Source: JBFXAF01 sp050184585 | Lineage (GTDB): Bacteria; Pseudomonadota; Alphaproteobacteria; Rhizobiales; Rhizobiaceae | Length of the DNA: 64,000 nt | Direction: 5' to 3' | Assembly (NCBI GenBank): GCA_050184585.1 | Contig: JBFXAF010000001.1 | Span: 620,001-684,000 of the forward strand | Shown: piece by piece, positions 15,853-23,917 of the stretch | Position numbering within the stretch: position 1 is the first letter of the stretch | Layout of the letters: each line of letters begins with the position of its first letter | Program-made: the position numbers and the translations under genes | Notes under the pieces: generated by a model | The model's database searches: none | Told to the model about the DNA's origin: nothing | What the model saw: the letters and a program-made list of their open reading frames with translations, nothing else

Positions 15853-17175
15853 GTGAGTAAGGCGTTGGCGGCCCCCCTCTCCATTTCTTCCGCGAAGACC
15901 GTTTTGACATTCCTGGCGGCGCTGGCGATGGTCTTCGCCATCGGCATGCGCCAGGCCGATGCTGCAAAATACGCAGCCATCGTGGTCGACGCGAATACCG
16001 GCAAGACCCTCTTCGCATCGTCTGCGGACGCGGCGCGCTACCCCGCCTCGCTGACCAAGATGATGACGCTCTACATGGTGTTCGAGGCGCTCTCGACCGG
16101 CAAGCTGAAGAAGACGACGCCGATCAAGTTCTCGGTGCAGGCCTCAGCCAAGCCGCCGACGAAGCTCGGCGTGAAAGCGGGTGGGTCGGTCAGCGTCGAG
16201 ACGATCATCTACTCGCTCGTCACCAAGTCGGCGAACGACGCAGCCGCCGCGGTCGCCGAGCATCTTGGTGGCTCCGAAGCGGGTTTCGCCCGGATCATGA
16301 CCCAGAAGGCGCGCCAGCTCGGCATGAAGAACACCGTGTTCCGCAATGCGTCCGGCCTGCCGGATTCAGCGCAGCATTCGACTGCCCGCGACATGGCTGT
16401 CCTCGGTATCGCGCTGCGTGAGCACTATCCGCAGTACTACAAGTATTTTTCCACCCGCTCCTTCACGTTCGGCAAGCACCGCATGGCCAACCACAACCGC
16501 CTGCTCGGCCGGGTGAAAGGCGTGGACGGCATCAAGACGGGGTATACGCGAGCCTCGGGATTCAATCTGGTTTCCTCGGTCAGGTCCGGCGACCGCTCGA
16601 TCGTGGCGGTGGTGATGGGCGGACAGAGCGGCCGAAGCCGCGACAACCACATGGCCGAGCTGATCAAGAAGTATCTGCCGAACGCATCGACCCGCGATCG
16701 CGGCGCACTCGTCGCAAAGGTTTCGCCCAGCGAGTTCATCTCGGCGGGCGAAGCTGTCGCCGCGGCGATGGTGCTGCCGAAGAAGAATGCGCCGACCCCG
16801 ATGGAGCGGCCCGGCGTCGCTGCTGCCGCGGAGCGGGAGCCGGTTGTGCAGGCCTACGCGGCGGAACCCGCCGCCCGCGCCGCCGACATCGACCCCGTCA
16901 GTACCGCTTCGACCGCCTCGGACGCGCCGTCGGGATGGGCCGTGCAGGTCGGAGCCTCGCCGAGCGAGCGCGAGGCGCGGGGTGTTCTCTCCAAGGTCTC
17001 CGGCTCGGCTCCCCGAGTCGTCACGGCGGACGCAGGCTACACCGTCACCTTCGAGAAGGACGGCGTGACCTACTTCCGTGCGCGCTTCGGCGGCTTCTCG
17101 TCGAAGTCGGCCGCCTGGAACGCCTGCGGCGCGCTGAAGAAGAAGAAGATCGACTGCTACGCGGTGCTTCAGTAA
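15853..17175 (+). CDS. D-alanyl-D-alanine carboxypeptidase with C-terminal SPOR domain
   Basis: Penicillin-binding-protein type peptidase (S11) that trims the terminal D-Ala of peptidoglycan stem peptides in the periplasm. A signal peptide or anchor lies at residues 16-37. Active-site motifs are SLTK (Ser66/Lys69), SAN near 126 and KTG near 228. After a Pro/Ala-rich linker, a SPOR domain (about 361-440) should bind denuded septal glycan, targeting the enzyme to the division site. Two GTG starts exist; AAGGG lies 7 nt before the one at 15853 and only 1 nt before 15847, so 15853 is chosen (440 aa). Confidence 0.92.
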   Translation: MSKALAAPLSISSAKTVLTFLAALAMVFAIGMRQADAAKYAAIVVDANTGKTLFASSADAARYPASLTKMMTLYMVFEALSTGKLKKTTPIKFSVQASAKPPTKLGVKAGGSVSVETIIYSLVTKSANDAAAAVAEHLGGSEAGFARIMTQKARQLGMKNTVFRNASGLPDSAQHSTARDMAVLGIALREHYPQYYKYFSTRSFTFGKHRMANHNRLLGRVKGVDGIKTGYTRASGFNLVSSVRSGDRSIVAVVMGGQSGRSRDNHMAELIKKYLPNASTRDRGALVAKVSPSEFISAGEAVAAAMVLPKKNAPTPMERPGVAAAAEREPVVQAYAAEPAARAADIDPVSTASTASDAPSGWAVQVGASPSEREARGVLSKVSGSAPRVVTADAGYTVTFEKDGVTYFRARFGGFSSKSAAWNACGALKKKKIDCYAVLQ

Positions 17176-17218
17176 CGGCCAGTCGGCCGCCTCCGGAATG
17201 TTCGGTGTCGAAGGAGAG

Positions 17219-17920
17219 CTAGTTGTGATCGGAGAGCAGGACGTCCTTGGCTTCGTTGATCCGCGCGGCAAGGAACGAGGAGCCGCCCATATCGGGGTGC
17301 AGGCGCTGCATCAGGCGGCGGTGCGCCTTGCGGACATCCGCCGCGGAAGCCCCAGATTCAAGACCAAGGACCTTGTAGGCCTCCTCCTTAGTCATGGCGC
17401 CAGAACCTGGCGCAACTCCCTTCCGGTCGTCACCGTGCGCTTGAGCGTCGTCGCGCCAGACGGGAAACCGGCCGTCAAGATACGTCTCAAGTAGTTGCAG
17501 GCTCTCGCCGTCGCCGGCGAGATCGACGCGCAGTTCCAAGAGTTCGGCGAGCTTCATCTCGCCAAGCACGCGATTCTCGTGGCGCCCCGCGAGCACCATC
17601 CCCTCCAGGCCGCCGGTCTCGTGATCGAGTTCCATCTCGAGCGCGGCCGTGCGCACGCTCGACTTCTTCCGGCGCCCGCCGCCGCTCCCTCGTGGTCCGC
17701 GAAGGCGAGACGAGGCGAACCATCCGGCCGCGATCGAGAGCAGAAACCCGCCCGCCGCCACACGCCCCAGGAAAAGGAGCGCGAAACCCGCGAACCCCAT
17801 CGCCACGGGACCTGCGATGCGGAGCGCGCGAGCCAAGGACCCGGCATCGGCGCGCAAGAAGCCGAGCGCCAGCAATCCAGCCACGAACACGACACCCGAC
17901 AGCCAGGCCACCGCGGTCAA
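17219..17920 (-). CDS. Membrane-anchored J-domain protein
   Basis: A 233-aa protein with two N-terminal hydrophobic helices (about 4-22 and 33-66) and a C-terminal J domain starting at EEAYKVLGLESGASAADVRK with the HPD motif (QRLHPDMGG). The J domain stimulates an Hsp70 such as DnaK. The C-terminal placement with an N-terminal anchor resembles TIM14/DjlA-like co-chaperones. The middle (AELLELRVDLAGDGESLQLLE) is uncharacterised. Its start overlaps the stop of the upstream VWA-like gene by ATGA, so the two are coupled. Confidence 0.85.
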   Translation of the reverse strand: MTAVAWLSGVVFVAGLLALGFLRADAGSLARALRIAGPVAMGFAGFALLFLGRVAAGGFLLSIAAGWFASSRLRGPRGSGGGRRKKSSVRTAALEMELDHETGGLEGMVLAGRHENRVLGEMKLAELLELRVDLAGDGESLQLLETYLDGRFPVWRDDAQAHGDDRKGVAPGSGAMTKEEAYKVLGLESGASAADVRKAHRRLMQRLHPDMGGSSFLAARINEAKDVLLSDHN

Positions 17921-18642
17921 TTGCCGCCATCCTTCAGGTGTCCGAGCAGCAACCGATCCTCGCGACCGCCGCGCGCCTCCAGCGCCTTCAGCCCGCCGGC
18001 CGCGAACACCGCGACAGCCTGCAACAACCTGGCCAGCGTCGCGGCGGCGCTGCGATCAAAGCGGAACCACGCCCCGCGCGAAAGCCGGGCAATCTCGCGA
18101 AACGCGCGTTCGGCGACGGGGTCGCGCCCTTCCTGGAATATGAACACCGGCACGCCGCGCACCCCAAGATCGCCCGCATTGCCCGCCAGAAGGTCGACCT
18201 CCTCCTCCATTGCGTCGCCGATGTAGACCAGGGCGGCGACCTTGCCCTTGGCGTTCTCCTTCAACGCATGCGAAAGCACCTTGCCGATCTGGGTCGGGCC
18301 TGCCCGGCAATCGATCGCCGACATCAGCCTCGTCAGCGCGGAGGTGTCGCCAACGAACTTCGAGGCCCGGCATTCGTCGTAGCCCCGGAAGTAGACGAGT
18401 TGCACCGCCAGATCGCCGACCTTGCCGACCGCGTCGAACATCTCGCCCTGCAACCGGCTCGCCATATCCCAGGTCGGCTGCCGGCTCATCGTCGCATCGA
18501 GCGCGAGGATCAAACGGCCCGCGCCGGATGCTGGCGCGAAGGCGCGCGCATGCCGGACGAAGGCGTCGATGTCGGACGCTTTCGAAGTCGACGCGGCGGG
18601 ATTGCCAGCCCTGCGACCGGCCGGCAGCTTTTCGTCAGCCAT
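17917..18642 (-). CDS. VWA-like conserved protein
   Basis: A 241-aa cytosolic protein with a von Willebrand A-like fold pattern: GRLILALDATMSRQPTWDMA resembles the D-x-(S/T)-x-S metal-site strand, followed by VQLVYFRGYDEC, then KVAALVYIGDAMEEEVD. The metal-site Ser positions are only partly conserved. The frame is open to 18678; the ATG at 18642 (MADEKLPAGRR) is the likely start. It is coupled to the J-domain gene by a 4-bp overlap. No function is known to me; a chaperone-linked role is inference from the pairing. Confidence 0.7.
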   Translation of the reverse strand: MADEKLPAGRRAGNPAASTSKASDIDAFVRHARAFAPASGAGRLILALDATMSRQPTWDMASRLQGEMFDAVGKVGDLAVQLVYFRGYDECRASKFVGDTSALTRLMSAIDCRAGPTQIGKVLSHALKENAKGKVAALVYIGDAMEEEVDLLAGNAGDLGVRGVPVFIFQEGRDPVAERAFREIARLSRGAWFRFDRSAAATLARLLQAVAVFAAGGLKALEARGGREDRLLLGHLKDGGN

Positions 18643-18696
18643 GAGACAGAAGATGTAGCGCCGCGATGGCGCTTGCAAGGCGGAACGCCGGACGGC

Positions 18697-19635
18697 CTAG
18701 CTCGCGAAGATGTCCGGCATGGCGATCGGCCGGTTCGACGTCTCGGCATAGCGGCGGCGCGCCTCGGCCCGCTTGCGGCCGAGTTCGTCGGTCGGCAGCC
18801 TCAGTGCGGCGAGAAGCTGCCTGATCTCCTGACGTGCCGCGAGGTGCGACAGCGTCGGTTTGGTGCCGAGGACGTGCTCCTCGAAATCGTCCAGCGCGGT
18901 CAGGCCGATCGGGAAGAACTCGCGGAACACGACACGCTCCGAGATGCCATCCGAGACGCGGAAGCCGAGCTGCATGGAAAGATTGCGAAGGCACGAATCG
19001 ACCTTCTGCTCGTTGCGCGTCGAGAAGCTCGACATACGGTTGCGCACAACCACCCAGTCGAGGATCGCATTGTCCGTCTGCCGGCGCTCGCGGCGGGCGT
19101 CCCGGACGGCGATCGCATACTGCGACAGATCGAGGATCTCGTAGCTCACCGGGTCGATGCGCGCGAGCACGTCGAAGTCGATGAAGCTGTCGTTCATCGG
19201 CGTGATCAGCGTGTCGGCGATGCGATGGGCGAGCCGGTTGAGAAAGGTGTCGGAGCCCGGCGTGTCGATGACCACGAAATCGTGCGCGCTCTCGATCTCG
19301 GTCAGTCCCTCGGTGAGTTGGCGGAACTCCTCGCTCTCGGCCTCGGCAACCGTCTCGCGCTTTGACGGCGGCACATGAAAATGCTCCGGCAGCGCCAGCG
19401 GTATGCGGGCTGTCCGCGCCCAGCGGCGACGGTTCTCGACGTAGCGCGTCAGCGAGAGCTGACGGCCGTCGAGATCGACCGTTGCGACCTTGTATCCGGA
19501 TTTCAGCAGGGCGACCGCGACGTGCATCGCGGTGGTGGATTTGCCGGAGCCGCCCTTCTCGTTGCCGCAGACGATGACATGGGCGCTTCCGCGCTTGCGC
19601 GTATCCGCAAACCCCCGAACGCCCGACAACAACAT
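18697..19635 (-). CDS. mipZ: Division plane positioning ATPase MipZ
   Basis: ParA-like ATPase that forms a gradient from ParB at the poles and blocks FtsZ assembly there, confining division to midcell in alphaproteobacteria. The deviant Walker A (CGNEKGGSGKST), VATVDLDGRQLSLTRYVENR, VVIDTPGSDTFLNR and TPMNDSFIDFDVL match Caulobacter MipZ closely. The ATG at 19635 has GGAG 9 nt upstream; a GTG at 19650 is worse placed. It is 312 aa, longer than Caulobacter MipZ at its C-terminus. Transcribed alone. Confidence 0.94.
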   Translation of the reverse strand: MLLSGVRGFADTRKRGSAHVIVCGNEKGGSGKSTTAMHVAVALLKSGYKVATVDLDGRQLSLTRYVENRRRWARTARIPLALPEHFHVPPSKRETVAEAESEEFRQLTEGLTEIESAHDFVVIDTPGSDTFLNRLAHRIADTLITPMNDSFIDFDVLARIDPVSYEILDLSQYAIAVRDARRERRQTDNAILDWVVVRNRMSSFSTRNEQKVDSCLRNLSMQLGFRVSDGISERVVFREFFPIGLTALDDFEEHVLGTKPTLSHLAARQEIRQLLAALRLPTDELGRKRAEARRRYAETSNRPIAMPDIFAS

Positions 19636-19790
19636 CAAACGAAACTCCACGCCCTGAGGCGAGAATTGCGCGTTTTGCGTCCGGATTCAACGTTTATTGC
19701 CGGAGCCTGAAAAAAAGCACACGTCTTGGTAAAGCGGGAAGGCCCCCCACAACTCGCCTGACATGATGGCGGTGCGCGCTGAACCGGAGG

Positions 19791-20228
19791 CTACAGCAGC
19801 CCGAGCGTGGCGAGTTCCTGACGCAGCTTCGGTGGCATCTCCGCGACCGAGCGGCGACCCGCGCCAAAGTCGGCCGGCGCCTCGGCCGGCTTCAGGTAAC
19901 GCCAGCCCTGGAAGGCGCGGCGCGGCTGCCAGTCGGTGCGCACGACCTCGGGGGCGAGCATGAGGTGGCAGCGGCCGATGCCCTCATCGTCGACGAACGG
20001 CCTGATCTCGGTCAGGCGTTGCCGGCACTGGACCGAACCCTTGATGACCCAGTAGAGCGACCCGCCGTCGAGAAGTTCGGCCGCGCGGGTCGGAACCATG
20101 CGGGTGGTGTGCCAGTGTTCCTCGGGCTCGCCCGCCCGCCGACGCTCGTCCAGCCGGAACGCGATCCACTCCTCGAGATCCTCGACGCTGTCGCAGCCGA
20201 CGCAGAGTTTGAGCAGGTGAAGCGGCAT
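19791..20228 (-). CDS. DUF1489 family protein
   Basis: A 145-aa cytosolic protein of a family restricted mainly to alphaproteobacteria. Recognised by MPLHLLKLCVGCDSVEDLEE, HTTRMVPTR, GSLYWVIKGSVQCRQRL and GWRYL. Function is unknown. It lies just downstream of the foreign-looking TIR gene and is complete, so that insertion did not damage it. Confidence 0.85.
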   Translation of the reverse strand: MPLHLLKLCVGCDSVEDLEEWIAFRLDERRRAGEPEEHWHTTRMVPTRAAELLDGGSLYWVIKGSVQCRQRLTEIRPFVDDEGIGRCHLMLAPEVVRTDWQPRRAFQGWRYLKPAEAPADFGAGRRSVAEMPPKLRQELATLGLL

Positions 20229-20301
20229 CTCAATGAGCTAGCGGCGCGAGACCCGGAGTTCAATCGAATAGTTGCTTATGTTCACACTTCGTGGAGCACA
20301 C

Positions 20302-21174
20302 TTAGAGGTCACTATTAGGCACAGTTGAGTCGATCGCACGGATCAATCGTCTCGCAACTTCTTCCACGCCGTCGGACCAGTTTGCAGCCACTCGATCAGC
20401 GAGCATCGGAGAAAAACGATATATATCATTCGGAGAAACTCCGCTCCAAACAGGCAGGATTACCTTCTTTTTCTCAACAAGCTCGCGCGTAAATATCGAA
20501 TCATATTCTCTTTTTGACCAGCCAGTATTCTCCAAAAAGTTTCTAGTAAGAATAATGATACATTTTTTGCTTTCTGTGAGACCCCGTTCAATGCTTTCTC
20601 TCAAGCTGTCACCGACCTGGAGAGAAAATTCATCATACCACACAGTCCGCATGAATTTCTGAAATTGCAACGCAAGAGGCTCAGCAATAAGGTCTTTGTC
20701 GCGGCTGTCATGAGATATAAATGCATCGGGGTTTTCGGATTTGCTTCGCGCCAACGCGTAGTCAACGCTTCTAAAGGTGATATTTTGACCCAGCCGTTGA
20801 GCATCAGCAAGAATCTGGTCAACATAATTTGGCCTAACAGGGCGCTCTGAATAAAGATAAATCTGACCCGTGAATACAAGGTCTTTTGCATTTCTCCTTT
20901 CGCTACCAAATCCAGCCGATACTTCAACTTTCTCTTTAGGCCATTTTAGAATTTCATCTATTCTATTAAGTAATAAAGTCTCTGGTAACTCAATACCATC
21001 AATATTTGGAATATAAAATGATATAAATTTAGCATTTGCTTCAAAATCATAATGAAGTTTGGCAATTACTTTTCCAAGTTCTGCACCATTTTTGCCATCA
21101 ATCAGTGACCATGTCTCGTGCGTTGCCAAATTTCTTGAACCATCTTTGACAAAGTATTCATACAACGAAGCCAT
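20302..21174 (-). CDS. TIR-domain protein, low-GC, probable acquired defence gene
   Basis: A 290-aa protein with a C-terminal TIR domain (about 150-285): AFISHDSRDKDLIAEPLALQ, VWYDEFSLQVGDSLRESIER and TRNFLENTGWSKREYDSIF. The Glu in WSKRE (about residue 223) sits where TIR NADases carry their catalytic Glu. Residues 1-148 match nothing I recognise. Bacterial TIR proteins often cleave NAD+ during abortive antiphage defence. Base composition is alien: lines 20941-21060 contain 29 G/C in 120 bases, against well over 60% in neighbours. It starts at the ATG at 21174, which has GGAAAG upstream, 46 nt after sdaA. No partner gene is seen. Confidence 0.85.
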   Translation of the reverse strand: MASLYEYFVKDGSRNLATHETWSLIDGKNGAELGKVIAKLHYDFEANAKFISFYIPNIDGIELPETLLLNRIDEILKWPKEKVEVSAGFGSERRNAKDLVFTGQIYLYSERPVRPNYVDQILADAQRLGQNITFRSVDYALARSKSENPDAFISHDSRDKDLIAEPLALQFQKFMRTVWYDEFSLQVGDSLRESIERGLTESKKCIIILTRNFLENTGWSKREYDSIFTRELVEKKKVILPVWSGVSPNDIYRFSPMLADRVAANWSDGVEEVARRLIRAIDSTVPNSDL

Positions 21175-21220
21175 CGAGTGCTTTCCATACAATCTGCCAA
21201 TAGGCATTAGCACAATCTGC

Positions 21221-22621
21221 TCAGCACTCCACCACGTTGACGGCGAGTCCGCCGAGGCTGGTCTCTTTGTACTTCTCGTTCATGTCCATGCCGGTCTGAC
21301 GCATGGTCTCGATCGCGGCGTCGAGCGGCACGAAGTGGCTGCCGTCGCCCTTGATCGCCAGCGAGGCGGCGGTGACGGCCTTCACCGCCCCCAGCGCGTT
21401 GCGCTCGATGCAGGGCACCTGCACCAGGCCTCCTACGGGATCGCAGGTCATGCCGAGGTGATGCTCCAGCGCGATCTCGGCCGCGTTCTCCACCTGCTCC
21501 GGGGTGCCGCCGAGCACGGCCGCCAGCCCCGCCGCGGCCATCGCCGACGCGGACCCCACCTCCCCCTGGCAGCCGACCTCGGCGCCGGAGATGGAAGCGT
21601 TATGCTTGATGATGCCTCCCACCGCCGCCGCGGTCAGCAGGAACTCGCGGATCGAATCCTGATCGGCTTCGGCGTGGAAATGCAGCCAGTAGCGCATCAC
21701 CGCCGGCACGACGCCCGCCGCGCCGTTGGTCGGCGCGGTCACCACGCGTCCGCCGGCCGCGTTCTCTTCGTTGACCGCCATCGCGTAGATCGACAGCCAG
21801 TCGTTGGCGAGAAGCGGGTTCGGGCGGTTCTGACGCCACTCCTCCTGCAGCTTTTCGTGCAGCCTCTTGGCGCGCCGGCGGACCTTCAGTCCGCCCGGCA
21901 TGACGCCATCCTGCGCAAGGCCCCGATCGATGCAGCCCTTCATCGCGGCCCAGATCGCATCCAGGCCGGTATCAAGCTCCTCGCGTCCAATCCTGGTTTC
22001 CTCGTTGGCCCGCTTCATCTCGGCGATGGTGAGGCCGCTCGACGCCGCCATCGTCAGCATGTCGGCCGCGTTGCGGAACGGGAACGGGACCGGTGCTCCC
22101 CCCTCCTCCGGGCCGCGCGACTTCAGCCGCTGCAACTCCTCGTCGGAAACGACGAAGCCGCCGCCGATCGAATAGTAGATCCGCTTGATCAGCAGCCGGT
22201 CGTCCGCGTCGTAGCCGTGGAACGCCATACCGTTGGCGTGGCCCGTCAGCGGGGTCTTTCGGTCGAGAACGAGATCGGCATCCGGATCGAATCGGTACGA
22301 TGGATGGCCGGGCGGCGAGACGCGCCTGTCCTGCCTGATCGCCGCAACCTTGGCGTCCGCCGCATCGGGATCGACAGTCTGCGGACTTTCGCCGGCCAGG
22401 CCGAGGATGACTGCGCGGTCGGTCGCGTGACCAATCCCTGTGTACGCAAGCGAGCCGTGCAGGCTGGCGGCGACCCGTTCGACGCGGACGCCGGCGGGAC
22501 GCGGCCAATCCCCGTCGCGCACCTCGGTGAGGAACCGCGCGGCGGCTACCATCGGCCCCATCGTGTGCGATGAAGACGGCCCAATGCCGATCTTGAAGAG
22601 GTCGAAAACGGACAGGAACAA
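21221..22621 (-). CDS. sdaA: L-serine ammonia-lyase
   Basis: Iron-sulfur enzyme that converts L-serine to pyruvate and ammonia. It is 466 aa, with the alpha and beta chains fused as in the E. coli type. Recognised by SVFDLFKIGIGPSSSHTMGP at the N-terminus, APTNGAAGVVPAV and the cysteine-containing MTCDPVGGLVQVPCIERNA of the 4Fe-4S site. The gene is intact to its normal C-terminus although a foreign gene follows 46 nt later. Confidence 0.96.
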   Translation of the reverse strand: MFLSVFDLFKIGIGPSSSHTMGPMVAAARFLTEVRDGDWPRPAGVRVERVAASLHGSLAYTGIGHATDRAVILGLAGESPQTVDPDAADAKVAAIRQDRRVSPPGHPSYRFDPDADLVLDRKTPLTGHANGMAFHGYDADDRLLIKRIYYSIGGGFVVSDEELQRLKSRGPEEGGAPVPFPFRNAADMLTMAASSGLTIAEMKRANEETRIGREELDTGLDAIWAAMKGCIDRGLAQDGVMPGGLKVRRRAKRLHEKLQEEWRQNRPNPLLANDWLSIYAMAVNEENAAGGRVVTAPTNGAAGVVPAVMRYWLHFHAEADQDSIREFLLTAAAVGGIIKHNASISGAEVGCQGEVGSASAMAAAGLAAVLGGTPEQVENAAEIALEHHLGMTCDPVGGLVQVPCIERNALGAVKAVTAASLAIKGDGSHFVPLDAAIETMRQTGMDMNEKYKETSLGGLAVNVVEC

Positions 22622-22722
22622 CGCCGAGGCTCCGGTTCGCCGGACGTTTCCGCGGAATTCAGGGCGAAGGCGCGACCCCGGCCGACTTCAGGAAGTCAGG
22701 TCGCGACATGCCGGCAGTGATA

Positions 22723-22854
22723 TCAACCGGCGGTCGCCATCACGGCGGCGCTCTCGCCGCCGGCGACCAGCCAGGCAACCAGTATGATGCACGCAAAACC
22801 CAAAACTGCCTTGGCGGTGACGCCCCAGCAGGATTTCTGCACGCTGTTGTCCAT
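22723..22854 (-). CDS. Possible small single-span membrane protein (43 aa)
   Basis: A short frame in the 412-bp stretch between ydcF-like and sdaA that otherwise holds no gene. It encodes 43 residues beginning MDNSVQKSCWGVTAKAVLGF, then a hydrophobic run ACIILVAWLVAGG. It looks like a one-helix membrane peptide. The Shine-Dalgarno is weak. I do not recognise a family. The remainder of 22622-23033 shows no coding signal. Confidence 0.35.
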   Translation of the reverse strand: MDNSVQKSCWGVTAKAVLGFACIILVAWLVAGGESAAVMATAG

Positions 22855-23033
22855 GATTGTCCGTGTAGCCCGTTTCCGCCGCCCGGTCGAAACGCGTCTC
22901 ATCGCGTCACGGTCCGGTTCACACCCGGCGCGTCACATACTCCGGGGGCCGCACCTTCGCAACTGCGAAAACGGCGAAAACGTGACGGCCTGCGACGCGA
23001 CGGTTGAAGCTTGCGGCAAAAAGCTTAATGACT

Positions 23034-23891
23034 TCAACGGTCACCCGTGGCGACGTCTTTACCTTCCGTCAACACATGTGACGTGATCGTGACGGGCCGA
23101 GGCGATGGAAGCAGGTCATCGATCCTGCCGGTAAAGCGATAGGCGACCAGACCGATCCATTCGCGCAGGGCCATCGACGCGTTCTGCATCGAATCGATCG
23201 GATTGTCGCGAAAGAGGCCGATCCCCTCGACACCCGAGGTCCTGTAATCCGTCGGCCACGCGACCACCTCGAAGCCCGCCCTGCGGAACAGCGCCATGGA
23301 GCGCGGCATGTGGAAGGCCGAAGTGACGAGCAGCCACGCTTCGCCCGGCTGTGGGTTCGCCAGTTCCTTCGAGAACAGCGCGTTCTCATGGGTGTTTCGA
23401 GAACGGTTCTCGAGGATGAGGCGCTCTGGCCCGACGCCCAGCGCCTCCAGAAGGCGCGGCGCCGTATCGGCGTCCGCCTCGCCGTCGAGCATGACGGCGC
23501 CCGATCCGCCCGACACGAGCACCTTCGCCTGCGGATAACGGCGCGCCAGGATCGCCGTCTCCACGAAACGGTCGCCGCCGCTGTTCAACTCGTAGCCGCC
23601 GCGGGCCTGGTTGATCGCACCCTCGAAGCCGCCGCCGAGCACGACGATGCCGGCGATACCCGCCGGTGGCTCCGCGGGGCGCGGGAACCGGTTCTCCAAC
23701 ACCCCGAGGGCAAGCGCCCCCGCCGAGGTCCAGGTCGCGATGCCGAGGATCAGGAAGGCAAGGATGAAGGCGCCAAGCCCGGCGCGGCGTCGGCCGAAGA
23801 GGCAGATCAGGAAACCGAGGCCGAGAAGCACGATCGCGAGGTTCAGCGGCTGCGCGACGAACCAGAACATCTCGGAAAGGTAGAAGAACAT
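23034..23891 (-). CDS. YdcF/ElyC family envelope protein (DUF218)
   Basis: A 285-aa inner-membrane protein with two N-terminal helices (about 15-32 and 39-60) and a DUF218 domain: IVVLGGGFE, AKVLVSGGSGAV, ENRSRNTHENALFSKEL and LVTSAFHMPRSMALFRRAG. This matches ElyC of E. coli, which affects undecaprenyl-phosphate-dependent envelope assembly; the DUF218 chemistry is not settled. The C-terminal tail after about residue 255 is variable. Transcribed alone. Confidence 0.85.
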   Translation of the reverse strand: MFFYLSEMFWFVAQPLNLAIVLLGLGFLICLFGRRRAGLGAFILAFLILGIATWTSAGALALGVLENRFPRPAEPPAGIAGIVVLGGGFEGAINQARGGYELNSGGDRFVETAILARRYPQAKVLVSGGSGAVMLDGEADADTAPRLLEALGVGPERLILENRSRNTHENALFSKELANPQPGEAWLLVTSAFHMPRSMALFRRAGFEVVAWPTDYRTSGVEGIGLFRDNPIDSMQNASMALREWIGLVAYRFTGRIDDLLPSPRPVTITSHVLTEGKDVATGDR

Positions 23892-23917
23892 CGTTCAGCC
23901 CTTTGGAGGGCGCGACG

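Noticed and set aside
20302..21220. TIR gene and sdaA as a functional operon
   Set aside because: They are on the same strand and close, but composition shows the TIR gene is a late arrival; no functional link is implied.
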